A stretch of 64,000 nt of DNA. Source: Bryoerythrophyllum caledonicum (taxonomy: Eukaryota; Streptophyta; Bryopsida; Pottiales; Pottiaceae). Each line of letters begins with the position of its first letter. Within the stretch, counting starts at the first letter, position 1. The translations under genes and the position numbers were made by a program. Where the stretch lies: the NCBI GenBank assembly GCA_963971425.1, contig OZ020515.1:11300291-11364290 (forward strand), given 5' to 3'. Of the stretch, positions 36,510 to 49,754 are shown in pieces. The notes under the pieces are model-generated. The model ran no database searches and was not told the DNA's origin. It worked only from the letters and a program-made list of their open reading frames with translations.

Positions 36510-36693
36510 TAAAGATCACATTTAGTGTATGTTACACTAATTAGTTTATAAATGCTTTAACTTTTTACTCTTAGTAAATACTTTTACCGACTTTGTCTAC
36601 AATGATCCACATCTTTGAGTAGTATAGATAGTCGTGCTCTTAGTAAAAAATACTCATCGAAGTAAAAAGTTATAGCATTTATAAATCATGTGA
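36510..36693. mobile_element. Foldback repeat related to 22471-22679
   Basis: Left part tttataaatgctttaacttt and right part, read inverted, tttataaatgctataacttt pair, with ctcttagtaaa also present in both halves. The same words occur at about 22510. Ends and target duplication not resolved. Confidence 0.6.
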
Positions 36694-36886
36694 TCTGCAC
36701 CGTGTCCGACTGTGCTTCGTCCCAGCCCCAACTTCCTTTCTTCACTTTCACACGCTCAGCCTGATATGAGGAAGATTGTCAGAAATATGTGTCAGGTGTT
36801 GCTACTAATCCTCAGAATGCACTAGAATCCGATCAGCAATGTTGCAAACAAGGCATAGCATGGCATTGATACTTTACGCAATGGAC

Positions 36887-37504
36887 TGACTAAAGGGGAG
36901 AAACTCTCACCTTCTTATACTCTTCACTCAACTTGGCTCTCTGGTTGCAGAACCGGTTTGCATACTCATTGAACTTCGTCTGCACCTTGCATGATTGTGC
37001 AGGTAACCGAACTGCAGAGTCGAAACAAAGCTTTTCTGTTAAAGCATATGCTTTGGACGCGTACAGCTGAGTTTCTACCAGGACCTCCATGTATCTATTT
37101 TAGGCACGCAGTCCCCTGCGCACCGAATGGCACCCCAATCAAAATCAATACAAAACTTGGGCAGTGAATTCTCATTTTCTTAATCGAAGAACAAAATCCA
37201 TTACCTGTATGACTAGCAGGAGAACCTTGAGTAAATTCTCAAGTGCGGCCAAAAGCTCGCCACATTCTTCCTCATAAGAGATACACAGCTTGCACTTCTC
37301 TATCACCGAGTCTACCATCTTTGCAGCTGTTTCGCCCACGGCCAATGCATACCGAGCTGCCGGATGTGCTTTGCTTCGGAAGCCTGTCCAGTGATCTCCC
37401 TCCTCCTCAGGAAGCAAGACAATCTCCTGCATCAGCATCAAGTTCTGCTCATTGAGCTGAAACGGACTGCGCAGGTGTCCAAACACAGCATCAGGTGAGC
37501 TCAC
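36887..37504 (-). CDS. Two-exon partial gene model, unknown
   Basis: Exon a: 37504-37205, a 100-codon frame reading SPDAVFGHLRSPFQLNEQ, then LMLMQEIVLLPEEEGDHWTG, ending LLKVLLLVIQ at a donor CAG/GTAATG. Its first codon is GTG, so it is probably an internal exon. Exon b: about 37084-36890, VLVETQLYASKAYALTEKLC to QRAKLSEEYKK, followed by GTGAGAGT, another donor. A phase-0 acceptor ATGGAG/GTC at 37085-37086 would join them; the tract is pyrimidine-poor, so the border is unsure. The product is helical and charged with no family I know. Two consecutive frames with plausible donors make a real gene possible but unproven. Confidence 0.4.
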
Positions 37505-38010
37505 AATGCGAATTTTTCGTCATTCGAAGACCAAATCACCCTCGATCTCGCTAGTGACTAAGTTCTTCACTAAAACACCTAATCTCCATCTTCATGCAGT
37601 TTTCAAACCAATCTAGGTGTAGCAGCTGAGAAGATATATGACCCACTTTGACACGCGATTCAGTACCTGTGTGGTCTAGTAATGTCGTGATGGCAGTCGA
37701 CGATCTCGCGCCCATTGATGGAGATAATTAAGAGCTTCTCCGATTTGCCAAACCTCATCTTCAAGCTGGTAGGTGGAGCTTCTTTCCAACTAGGAGCAGG
37801 TGGATTGATCACTAAACTACTCTCGGTCAATGTTGTTGTGCTACCTTCTCAACACCTCAATCGTCTATTTATGTGGAAGAACGAAACATTTTGTTTGCAT
37901 GGTACATTTTTAGCAAGAACGTCGCTTTGGATGTTGAATATTCACTCCTTGAAAACCTGGAACAGGTCTCTTTTTGGGATCGGGCACGCCAATAAGGAGG
38001 GATCACATTA
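37505..38010. other. Sequence before gap, no gene supported
   Basis: A plus frame from 37715 runs into the gap and shows no motif. May hold upstream exons of the 36887-37504 model. Confidence 0.35.
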
Positions 38011-38210
38011 NNNNNNNNNNNNNNNNNNNNNNNNNNNNNNNNNNNNNNNNNNNNNNNNNNNNNNNNNNNNNNNNNNNNNNNNNNNNNNNNNNNNNNNNNN
38101 NNNNNNNNNNNNNNNNNNNNNNNNNNNNNNNNNNNNNNNNNNNNNNNNNNNNNNNNNNNNNNNNNNNNNNNNNNNNNNNNNNNNNNNNNNNNNNNNNNNN
38201 NNNNNNNNNN
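38011..38210. other. Assembly gap, 200 N
   Basis: Exactly 200 undetermined bases, probably a fixed-size placeholder rather than a measured length. Confidence 0.98.
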
Positions 38211-41200
38211 TCTTGGTGACCATACTGGTCGCACTACCCCCAACGAACCCTTTATTCACGTTGGCCCTCCGGGCCAGAGTTCCTCTCTCTCTAGAGACAA
38301 TGACCTTAATATTATATTAGGCAAAATGCAAGTCCTTGAAAGTCCAAAATAATTGCTACCATGTAAAGTAAATGATTAGGCAAAATGCAAGTCCTTGGCC
38401 CAAAAAAGTACACTTCACCCTTCCCTTATTAAAAATATTGAAAACAAATGCTCTTGAAAGTTTTTAGCCACATGTGTTTTTTTACTTCACTCCATTCTTC
38501 TATGTACATCAATATCAAAACTTTCATTGCTTTTGTTCTAATTAGCGCATTCAAAGGCCACAAGTTATATAAAATATATTAAGATAAAAAAATCAATATA
38601 CAATAAAAATAAATAGATGTACACTACAATTAAGTTTGCTACATCTAATATTATGTTTGTTATTGTTAGGCTATGTTCAATATCTACTTATTCTAATCTA
38701 AAGCATTGTTCTTTGAATTATGTAAATTACTTTGAAGTAATTCTTCAGCTACTGCTTGTAATTGTTGTGCTATATGTTCAAGTATATGAAACTTCATTGC
38801 TTTTGGAATAGATATGACCTTATGCATTGTAACTTTTTCAATGACAATAGTTTTACTCTTTAAATGGTGGTTCTATGATGTGATGGCAATATCTACATCC
38901 ATCCAATTAATTTTATTTCTTTTGTGAATAAAAAAATAAAAAATTCCACAGCACCACACATCCCTCTAGTACACAAACTTTTCTTTCTTCCGGAATTTCT
39001 TAAAATTAAAATAAAGAAAAAAATTCTACATAGCTTCTGGTCTACAGACACCTCTACGTGTTCACTCCTCCTCCACAATTTTTAAATTTTTTTTTTATAA
39101 TTATTAAAAATCAAAACAAAAAATAAAAAATCAACAACATCGTAGCAATGCGGTTACATCAGAGCGTTTAGCTCACGTTGGAATTTTTTGTTAGCGTTAA
39201 TACTTCTAATGGGCGTTGGGACTTCGCTTCCATCAGGACTCTGTTGACGAAACCTACCCTCGGCACTATTGACTCTACAATTGCTTGCTGACGTCTATTT
39301 GCCCATATAGAACCTTTTTTCCCCCTTATGCTATCTCTACCTCGATCTATGTTGCTTATTAAATTTTCATAATAACTTGAATCAAATAATGAAAACCATA
39401 CCATCTTGGAGTGCATCTTATTCTAATTCCATTACAATATTTAAAAGAAAATTGTGTCATTTTAAAAAAAATGATTGAAGTTCAAAAAAAAATAACCTTA
39501 CAAAATTACTTAAAAAATATGAATGATAAATACGATAAATCCAATTGTACAGATGTTATCTTCACATTGACATTTACAACTTTGTTTTGTACATCAACTC
39601 CATTTTTGTTTTGCATTAATCATTTTATAACAAATCTTTGAGAACAATTTTGAATTGGGACATTAAAGGGTTAATGCAGTGACCAAGATTCTTGTCAAAA
39701 TAAGGATTGCTCAGCACTAATCATTAATTTTTTGTAGACTACAACATTGAATCAATAAAAGAAGTTGTTTAATCTTGCAATCAACCTCCTCTCACTTTCC
39801 AAATACAATCGAATCATGAATCTCTCAAAATATATACAACTTTTACTCAAAGTGCAAAAGACTTTAGTGCTGTGAATTGTACTTTATGTATAGCTTTAAG
39901 TCTTATTTAGCAATACATCAAATCATGTTATGTAAACTTCTTGTAGTGACAAGTATTTTATCTTGATATACTTTGTCTTTTGAGCTGTATATAGCTTGAT
40001 AATTTACTTCATAAGTTCTTACAATTCAAATTCATTAAGGCACATGACAAATAGCTTAAGGTCCCTAGAAGGCTATAATCCAATATAGTTTGGAGTACTG
40101 ACATAGCTTAAATTGTTCATGCATTCCATTTGATTAGCAATACGAGGCCTATAATGGTCTAAAATGAGTCAGTTGCAAAGTACAAGAATGCAACATTAAC
40201 ATTTTAAAATTTGCATGAAGAAGAATTATTGTAATAACTTAACTTAACAAGGGCAATTGCTCAGACCTCGGTTTTTGAATTAGGCACAAGTTTGTTTTTT
40301 GTCCACCGCACTAACCAGCTCAAGGCGACGAATGATGTACATTAAGTTCAAGCTTCTTGCTTTTTGGTGAATACTAAGTCTTTATTTTGTTGCTTCAAGT
40401 TTGGTGAAGACCAAGTCCTTATTTGTTACTTCTTAAGTCTGTTACTGAATCGTGCCCTTGTTCATTTTAGTCTTGTAAGGTCATGGAAATGGATGACACG
40501 ATGCTTCGAGACCGGGGCTTTTCTTTTGAGTTTTTAGGGTAGTCTATATGACAGGCATGGGTGTTCACAAAGTTTTCACTCAGAAAAGTTGTATCTATTT
40601 CATATTCTAATGAAAAAAAATTAAAAAATTGCTTCCTCAATGGTCTTTTTTTTCTACGCTGTATATTTTTTATGAATTCATATTCTTCCTAGAAGTGTAC
40701 AAATTTCCTGAACTTCTCGGTTTAAGGTACTCGAACCTTACAATTAATTATTCAATTTGGTTTGTACTTGTACTTTAATTCACACTATCTTAGACTTCGT
40801 ATATTCTCAAATTATCTTTCTTCTACTCTTCCCATACACTTCGATAGTTAACTCCCCATTTCTTCACCATTTCACAATCATTGATCCTATACAAAATAAT
40901 TTTTTTAATATGTCAATATTTTACTCCTAATCTCACTCAATTACACTTAGAGTTTTCCATTAACTTTGAAATCACAATCAAATACTTAATAATTTAATAA
41001 ATTCAAACCACGAAAGTGACGAAGTTGCTTTGGCTACTACTAAACCACGGGTTACCCGTGAATTGGATGATTGGGCAGGCTGGTGAACTTCCAAGAAAAA
41101 ACTTGGTGGAATTGAAAGAATCTTGATTCTTCCAGTGCAAAACGAACCGTACCCCAAACCGTAATCCAAATCCACACAAGCAATTTCCGTACACTCACAT

Positions 41201-43093
41201 ATAATTGCACTACAACACATTGATTGTTCTATTGAGCCTACACTTATTAATAATAACTTCATACTTGTAAAACTGAGAATTTGGCCTAATGTTGAAGCCT
41301 TTAAAAAAATTCTACATATATACTTTTATTAGAACAAAGAAAATAACAACAACATCCCATACTTCCATTACAATGAAGAAGTCTTCGTCAAAAAGAATTA
41401 CCAAATCCGAATTAGAGTTGACTTTTTCAGGAAGGTCCAACAAATAGTTGTAATCAAACTGACTATTTGTCTACTCATATCCTACTAATATTCTATTTAA
41501 AATCTTAATATCATTAGGACTCATTTACACTATTGTTCTACTACCAATTGGCTAAATTCTAAGCTTAAACACAAAATTCTCCAAATTGGTTATCATGTAT
41601 TACAATTCAATGTCCACAATCCCTTTATATATTTATATTTTGCCTTATAAGTTCAACATCAAGACTATTAGTATCTTTGACTTGCATTCACACTTAACTT
41701 CCATTCTAAAGTAATAACCTTAACCTATTTACCTTGCAAAAATGCTTTCTATGAAAATTCAATAAAAATTCTTCTACTACAACATGACTACAAAGTCCAA
41801 AGAAAATAATGATCATAGAAAATGATTATTAGAAGTTTTGGTGAAAATATAGACCATGGTATAAGAATTGAGATCTTTAGTTGAAGAATATAGTGAAGAA
41901 GAAATGATATATAAGGCAAATGATGTGCAAAAGTTTCTAATATGTGTTCATGAAGTGGAATTAATTCTTATCATAGTTTGGAAAAAATCTTTGTCTGGAT
42001 TAATTACCTTATCAAATAGAAAGTAGATGTAGATAAGTTTGAGAAGAGAACATAGATAATAAATATAAGAGAGTATTTTTACAATAAAGAGATAAAGATT
42101 GATCATCCTTAGAAAAAAATAGAATTTACCTTTGAATAATTTATTATATTTATTGAAAGGTAAAACCTAGAAAAATAAATTTAAGTAATTTTTTATAAAA
42201 AAGAAGAGTAAATTCAAGTATAAAGATTGATAAGAATTTTGTTGTTGTAAATACTTTATAAGTGAGTGGCTTAAATTAAACTTGAGACATTATTATATGT
42301 ATTGAAAGCATCATAGAATGGTGGAAAAAGATGAAGACTAACTCGGAGATTGCTTGAGATAAGTGACTTTTCCATAACATTTCTTAAGCATCAATCATGA
42401 TTATACATGAATTTTAAATTTTTCTATATTGATAATTTGTCTTACCAAGTTAATCAATGAACTTGCATTCATATGAATATGTGTAATTGAATTGAATATG
42501 AAAGAGAATGATGGCATTACTTTGAAAGACCAAAGACATTGGTTACTCCTCTATTTGGACTCAGAATTGAATAAAGTAATTGAGTATCAAGTTTAAATAT
42601 TGAGAGCACATTTCTTTAAAGATAAATTACTTTAAAGAGTTAATTTGAATTCCAAAAAACTTCACTGTCTATATATATGACTTTTAATTACTCATAAAAT
42701 TTCAAAGAGCTAATAAAAAAGAACTATTACTAATAACCTACCACTAGCTGAAATTTCTCTTTTACAAATGCAAGTATCCGGAAAGAAGTGCAAACAACAT
42801 GTATTAAGGGCCCATGTAGGGTAAGCATAGCAAAAGGCCTTGCGTACGCATGTAGGCGTTAAGAAAAATAAAATGCTTTGCAATGCAAATTCATTTTGAT
42901 TAAAGTTTTTGAGATGTAAATAGAATACTTGGTCAAGTAAGGTTTTAATGGATGATGTATTCCTTGCTATTAGTAAAAAATCACAAGAGATAATTAAAAA
43001 TCTATGAGCCAATTATCTTATCTGGCAACCATGCTTGAGGTAAATGCATTTAGTCTACTCTTGAAAGAGGGGAGTAGATCTTTACTTCCATAC
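38211..43093. other. Long AT-rich gene-free stretch
   Basis: About 4.9 kb with no supported gene. Frames are short and low in complexity (for example 38617-38811, 40978-41262, 42710-43012). I found no TIR, LTR or RNA gene in it. Confidence 0.55.
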
Positions 43094-43236
43094 CTTTGTT
43101 CTGTGGGCTTTGGATTGGGGGAGACCGAAGTTTCTCTCTCTCTCTCTTCAAATGCATTCAGCACTTTGTTCTGTGGGCTTTGGATTGAGGGAAACCGAAG
43201 TTTCTCTCTCTCTCTCTCCCTTCAAATGCATTCAAC
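43094..43236. repeat. 70-bp tandem duplication
   Basis: ctttgttctgtgggctttgg starts at 43094 and 43164. Each copy ends in a (tc)n run followed by ttcaaatgcattca. Confidence 0.85.
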
Positions 43237-43309
43237 ACCTTTTACTGAATGCATGAGTTCTACATCTACATAATGGGCTTAATAGATGTTGTGGACATAC
43301 CAACAGAGA

Positions 43310-43515
43310 CAAAGTTAGTTTTCTTTTTCTTTTTCTTTTTTTTTGGAGGGGGGGGGACAGGGCGCTTTCTGGCTCATGGCATTGCATCAAGTGGTGAGGC
43401 GCATGCAACATCAAGTATTTGCAGCGGGTCGAACCTGAGACCTCATAGTTGACTTTTGGGAGCTTTAGGCCCCTCCTCTTGCCTACCCTCATCTGCTAAT
43501 TTGAGGTCATTCTGG
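43310..43515 (-). mobile_element. SINE-like retroposon
   Basis: 206 bp flanked by direct repeats accaacagaga (43299-43309 and 43516-43526). On the minus strand it carries GGTTCGACCC (43435-43426), a close match to the Pol III B box, and ends in an A-rich tail (poly-T with C interruptions on plus, about 43319-43345). A TAGGCAAGAGG word 50 bp upstream of the B box could be a degenerate A box. Tail plus variable-length TSD plus B box indicate a tRNA-derived SINE moved by LINE machinery. Confidence 0.7.
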
Positions 43516-43627
43516 ACCAACAGAGATAGATTTTGAAAAGGCTATGTCAAAATGGGATCTCTTTGAGATACGTCAAGAAGGAAGCTCACAACCCAAATGC
43601 AATCAGCTTTAGCAGGGTCAGATCACG

Positions 43628-44278
43628 ATGTCAACGTTTGCTCAAAAAATCATCTGCCTCTTTATGCTTCAAAATAACCCAGCCAGGCCGTACCCAATCC
43701 TAGAGTACTCTTTTGAAGGGACCAATAATATTACTGTTGAACTCTCACACTTGCAAGTGCTGCAATGTTGCATCAATCGAAGACTCGCTGAAATCTCCTT
43801 GACTGAGTCAAAGATCTCAACCAATGTCCCAGGATTTATGATACATATTACACACACAGTGCACACTACTCCGTTGAAGGTTTTCAGTGTTTGAGTAGCA
43901 AATCATTTAAAACCATTCTTTAAGTTCTGGCAATACAAAGCTGCAGAGAATTTAGTCAAAGGGCTCGACCACCTTCTGGAATCTGCAAACACTCTAGGTG
44001 TCCAGGCCACTTTTAGAGAGAAACTCGCAATGATGGCTCTCCTCGCTGTTCAAGTTCCACCAACAGTCTCAAATGATCTTTCAGTCAGATCGATGACCAA
44101 TCTCAAATACCTGCAAGAGCAACCAGAATCTGTGCAAGAGGTTTCATTGCACAGCTCAATACGCCTCGATACTAAACTCTACAGAACTGAATTGCGAGTG
44201 AATTGCATCCAAGTTTTTTCTGTATCTCAGAAATCGACAATGCTTCATGATACCATGAGCATGATTGTGTCATAATGT
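43628..44278 (+). pseudogene. Unknown ORF with one in-frame stop
   Basis: A frame of about 215 codons runs from ATG 43628 to the stop at 44273-44275, interrupted only by TGA at 43892-43894. Parts: LEYSFEGTNNITVELSHLQV before the stop, and FFKFWQYKAAENLVKGLDHL, GVQATFREKLAMMALLAVQV after it. The second half looks amphipathic and protein-like. Family not recognised. It could be a recent pseudogene, or the TGA could lie in an intron I cannot define. Confidence 0.4.
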
Positions 44279-44658
44279 GCAGTTTATACGCTAAATCTAC
44301 TAGACACTAGTCTAAGAGTACGAAACTGAACCTGTCTAGTAAGGATTTCAAACGTCGTCGGTCTCCAAAGTTTTAAGAAATCTAATCTGCACCATCATCG
44401 GTCCCGTTACTAAACCGCCAAATCCTAGGTGCCATGTATACTTGTAATACACATCAGTATACGGTATCGAGAAGCGCACCTGCTGGCGACAATGCCCTTT
44501 CGACAATATTGTACTGTAGCAATAGTGAGCAGTGTCACAAGGGAAGAAAGAAAAAACAAAAGCATCGACCCGGTAAAGTAAGAAGTGATTGACGAACGAT
44601 GTCCTGCATCAAATAGGTGCCTGACTAGAATTGTAGGTAACAAATGAGATACAGTACT
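44279..44658. other. Between unknown ORF and HPPK-DHPS 3' end
   Basis: Probably the 3' UTR and terminator region of the minus-strand folate gene. Nothing else seen. Confidence 0.45.
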
Positions 44659-47600
44659 CTATGCCAAAATAGGAGAAGCCCTAGATGAGGTCTCCTTGTA
44701 GATTGCATCTACCACTTTCATAGCATCTCGAACAGCCTGCACATTATGTGCTCTAATTATGTTAGCACCACCTAAAACGGATACGACGGCAGCAGCAACA
44801 GTTGCAGCGTCTCTTTCCCCACCCTTTTGCCGCCCTGTTATCTTCCCAAGAAATCCTTTTCTAGAAGGCCCAACAAGCATAGGACCCCGACTAATAATAA
44901 AACTACTCTCTGAAAGTACTCTCCTCACAATAGGAAGATCTCTCAATAAATCCAAATTTTGTTGTTTCGTCTTGGCAAACCCAATTCCAGGACCTGTAAT
45001 AATACGCCATGCAGGAATACCGAGTGCTTCAGCATTTTTAATTTGAGCATTAAGCTCCTTTCCGACTTCCTCACATACGTTGTTGTAAGTTGTATTCTCC
45101 TTGCTCTGCATAGTAGTAGGGTCCCCTCGCATGTGCATCATGATGTAAGGAACCCCAAGGTCCGCCAGTGTTGACAGCATCTCAGGATCTAGATAACCTC
45201 CTGACACATCATTGATAACATGTACTCCCATGTTTACAGCCTCACGACCCACCCTGCAAGAAAGTTGGCATTAAGCAACTAAGCATAACAAGTCTCGATG
45301 GTCAACAAGTCCATAGAATAACCTCAACGTACCAGCTTAGATGGCCAAACAGGGAAAAACTTGGTTCTAAAGAGTGTGAGTTGTTTTGAAGCTTCAACAT
45401 AGGTTCCATTCGAATACAAACCTTGCATCAAACGTATCAACCGACAACTTTACACCTTTCAGTGCAGGATCTGCAGTTAAGGCCTCTAAAACTGGTACAA
45501 GACGAGAAAGTTCCTCTTCGGTTGATAGTCTTGTAGCTCCCGGACGCGTTGATTGCGCACCAATGTCGATGAAGTCTGCTCCCTCATCAGCCATAGAACG
45601 AGCATGTGCCACAGCGTTCTCCACAGTCAAGAACCTATTCAAGAGTTACTCCATTGTTCAAGGCTTGTGTATTACATGCATGCCGAAAGAGTATGCACAC
45701 ATGAATGCCAGAATGTTGAAGCTGATTCAGAGAAATCCCGCGTACAAAACCCGGAAGAAGCCTTGCCATATTTACAGAGGCTCGGAAGTTGATGTATTTA
45801 AATTTAGTTCTTGATAAAACGAAATGTCATGGGAAGCTTTCATGGTCTATACACAAACATTCCTATCCTTGCCATTTAAAACTTGTTATCCCACCGATGC
45901 ATCAAAGATAAATCAGTGGATCACGAAGAAAAGGAAATTGCAGGTGCTCGGGCATACCGTCCGCCATCACTGAAGCTGTCTGGTGTGACATTCAATATGC
46001 CCATCACATGCGTCTTAGATGACCAGTCCAAAAGTTCACTGCCCATTGGTATCACTCTTCGCAAGTCCTCCTTTCCAATGCAGGCCTCCCCTCCCATCTT
46101 CTCCCAGGCTAATGCAACTCCTCCATCACAGCATTTGTGATTAGACCAATGAGATGTTGACCCTGAGTTTGAGTCATTAAGAAGATCTGCTAACGGTGCT
46201 AAAACAAAAGGCCGTTCTAGAAATCTGGCATGTGGAATTTCCAGATTCTCAGTAGCCACAGTCCGATCACCATAGAAAATAATATCCAAGTCAAGTGGTC
46301 TTGGTCCATACCTGAAAAACAGACGATCAAAAATATAATGCAGATGACGATCATAACATGGCATCCTCTCATACAACTCATTACTCATGCAACCTAAAAA
46401 AAACAGAGACACACTTGGACGGAAGTACGTTTAAAAATAATATACACCTGGAAAACTATCATTAAAATCGAAAAAATGCAGCAAATTGAAAATGTTTTCA
46501 GAATAGCCGACTGATTTTCAGATGCGATTGGAGCCCATAGCTTGACGAGCAGAAAGTACACTACGATAATAATAGAATAGAAATTGAATTAGACACAAAA
46601 TGTACACTACCTGATACCGCCAAATGTGCGACCAAGCTCGCTCTCAATGTCTTTCAAAGTCTTCAAGAGTGAATGAGGATCGAGATTAGTAAGGGCTGAC
46701 ACTGTTGAATTCAGAAAGAACGGCTGATCGGTAACATAGGCCGGGGCACTTTCATACAAGGATGCATCTCTGATGACTTGAATGCCAGAGGCTCGCATCA
46801 GCTCCAAGGCACGATTGAAGTTAGCAATTCTGTCCCCAACATTGCTGCCCATTGCAATCACTACCTCTTCTCTTGGAGTGCTCGAAGTCCACGACGAATA
46901 ATGCACATGTGCATTCCTCGGAACCAACGCCTCCAACAACGAAGTTTTTCGAAAGTCTAGCAGGGTCGAGACATAAACGCACAAAATAAGAATAAGATCG
47001 AGCGAATTGTAAAAAAATCTAAACGTCCAAAAATCCATGACATGCAATTACCGATGAGAACATCTAAGGTTCTCAAATCTTACTAATTGACAAGACCTGC
47101 CAACAAACACTCTATAATGCATATCCAAAGCTGATCATTACAAAAATCTTAGACTAATGGACAAGTATGAAGCTCAATCTCTAGAAAGAACAAGAAATTC
47201 ATAAAGAACTGTAAAAGGTGATAAGAGTGTCACCTGAGGGTTGCATTATTTTAGACACGTTCTCTCCACGCACGGATCGTGTAAGACCTTGTAACGCGGG
47301 CAAGGATGAATTATTTCCACATAGCACGTCTGTTGCAATTACCTTCTCATAAGGATCTGCCAACTACAAATGGTGCTAATTTAGGTCTCACACACTGCTC
47401 AGTCCACTTTTGCGCGCTATTTTCAAACGATTGCCTACAAAAGACCTTAAACCCTAAATGTGCCCTGGCTTTCCTTGAAGCCAAAGCTCACAGATTGTAG
47501 AATTGATTATAGCATGAGTTCTATGAAGGATAGCGTTGCTCCAAGATGCCACTTACTGTTTTTGTAAAATGTAATACAGGACATCATGCAAAGAAATCTA

Positions 47601-48970
47601 GGAATATGTTCAAATAAGAATTGTTGTGTGAGTAGTACCTCAACATCAGCTTGGTGATCGCCAGTTCCGATATCCCACGCCAAAGAGTGAAACGGACCAT
47701 AGCCTACGGGTATTCAGCGCCAAGGCATTAAAAGCTGAAGTATAGATTCACTCAAAAGAGAAATGACTACTTTGAAAACACGCATATCAGGGGAACAAGG
47801 TTACAGTCCTCGCAGAAGCAATTAAGTTATCGTTCACTCGAAAATCAAAAACCTCGCCACCAGGGACAAAAATCTGTACGGTCCAACACTCATCTCTAAA
47901 AAGTATTGCGCATTTTCTCATGAACCCAAATTCAACATTCGATACAGACTGGATGACTGCGATCATGAAAACTACTCTAATTTCCACCAGACGTATATGT
48001 AACCAGTGGTCTGAATAATCAAACATATCCTACTAAGGTGCTGCTGTTGACAGAGGTAGCAATTGCACGTTTCCGACCCACACAATTCCAATCATTATGA
48101 GGAGATAAATTCCTAAACCATCCACTCGACATTCACACCGAACGTAAATTGAAACTATAAGAAAACGCATTTCATATAAGTAAATCATTTTAGAGATTAT
48201 GCAAGTATTCAAAGCTTTCCAACAGCTTTCTCAAGATGACTAACGATGGATAACAGATTAATTCAATTCTCGTAGCAAGATCGAATACCATCAAAAATCC
48301 AACCGCGCACTACAAGACTAAGCTAGACTAGAAAACTACATTCGAGGCTTCAAAGCCTACCGAAAAGAGAAATCAAACAAGGTTAGAATGAATTTGAAGG
48401 ATAAACCGGTAGCAATTATTCGCATTCTTATCCCTTGTTCGATCTCGATATCATGTAGTCTTCGCAGACGTAAAAGGCAGTTTTCCAGTCTAACATAATC
48501 TTACACAATTATAAACCTCCGCCTAATCATTCAATACATCGACAATTCCTCGAACGAAGTAACGGAATGCAAAGAAAGACCTCCGACTTCACTTGTCCTT
48601 CTATGTTTTGCAGAAACCCTAGCAAATGTACTAAGGCATGAATCACGGAAACTACACAGACTGCATTACTGTGATCATGGAAACTACGCTAATTTCCATT
48701 ATGCGTACGTGCAACCAGTAATCTGACCAATACAATATCTCCCGCTAAGCTGCTGCTGTCGTACCAGTAGTCTAACTGACATAATTCCAATCAACATTCA
48801 AGAGCTAAATTCTAGCAACCATACACAAGACATTCATGCCAAAATTAAACTTCACAGAAACCCTAGCAGATCTGCTACGACGTGAATCCATGGCGAAGTA
48901 GCACCAATCGCAGGAGAGAATGCTTACCTAGAAGACGAGACCGCCGCTGCACGCGAAGCAACGCCGCCAT
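44659..48970 (-). CDS. HPPK/DHPS: HPPK-DHPS bifunctional folate enzyme
   Basis: Fused 6-hydroxymethyl-7,8-dihydropterin pyrophosphokinase and dihydropteroate synthase; it makes dihydropteroate from hydroxymethyldihydropterin, ATP and p-aminobenzoate in plant mitochondria. Exons on the minus strand: 48970-48928, 46956-46611, 46311-45958, 45634-45422, 45253-44659. All have GT-AG borders and join in frame to 1551 nt, 516 aa, the usual plant length. The 43-nt exon 1 gives [14 protein letters not shown], an Arg-rich, acid-free presequence fitting mitochondrial import. [16 protein letters not shown] (46-57), [33 protein letters not shown] (130-145; DLD binds Mg2+). [62 protein letters not shown] and a final AHN. 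Intron 1 is about 1.97 kb. No lesions seen. Confidence 0.95.
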
Positions 48971-49559
48971 GGCTTCCCTTCGCCGCATCATCATGACGCA
49001 ATCCACCTCTTGCTCCCGGCTCTTCCTCGTCTGATCCTTGTTCGCTCACGCCATGGCCACACCCGCCATTGTCCTCATCAGCTGACGATGGAGGCTATCG
49101 CCATCGCCTGGTGAGAAGCAGAAATGCAGCCTCGCCGCAAACTAAACCTCGTGCAATTCATGCCTCTGGCGATGGCGAAGCCTCGCATTGCATCGCCAAC
49201 AAATTGTCTCCACAAGCAGCCTTCACAGGTTTCCGCCGCAGTATCACAACCGTTAGTTTTTGGGTATCAATCTCAATATGACTGCCATAGTATCATATAG
49301 GTATTCACGGGTATATGTAGACATGATCGCCGGAGTATCCCAAAGGTGCTTTACGGGTATTGGACCTGTATCTTAAGTGTTGATTGCATGGGTATCAACC
49401 GAGAATACTACACATACTAAACTGGCAGGCTAGGTTTCCGGATGTCTAGTCACGCTAGCGTGGATCAAGGGTCTCAGTTCGAAGCATTCTAATAGGTGGA
49501 TGCTGCAAGAGATACTTGTTGAGTTGAATGAAGTGACACTTGCCCTTTGTTTGATCCAA
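48971..49559. other. Upstream of HPPK-DHPS, up to LINE 3' end
   Basis: Expected promoter region of the folate gene. A plus frame (49069-49281) is not convincing. cacgctagcgtg at 49453-49464 is a 12-bp perfect palindrome. Confidence 0.4.
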
Positions 49560-49619
49560 TCTACTCTAAAAAAGAAGAAGAACGCCAGTCTCCGAGGGAG
49601 TCGGCGTGAATAGAGTGTC

Positions 49620-49754
49620 TGTTTGTTCCACTACTAAGACCGTGCCCGCCTGGACAAGGAATTAGTAAGCTGGGACTACTTCCCCCTCTCGGGGGTAGAC
49701 ACTATGCAACAAGTAACCATAAACCGAAAACCATAGAAATGAAGAATGGTAATT
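49620..49754 (-). other. LINE 3' UTR with stem-loop
   Basis: Downstream of the RNase H ORF stop, the minus strand contains tacccccgagagggggaa, a strong short hairpin (about 49680-49697). No poly(A) tail follows. Some LINE reverse transcriptases recognise a 3' stem-loop; that role here is inference. Confidence 0.5.

Noticed and set aside
37715-38320. 201-codon frame through the N run
   Set aside because: Open only because undetermined bases contain no stops.
49453-49464. Perfect palindrome cacgctagcgtg as an operator or recombination site
   Set aside because: A 12-bp palindrome in 64 kb needs more context; no related sites found.
49420-49560. tRNA-like sequence near ggtctcagttcgaagc
   Set aside because: B-box-like word only; no cloverleaf or A box could be built, and it abuts the LINE 3' end.
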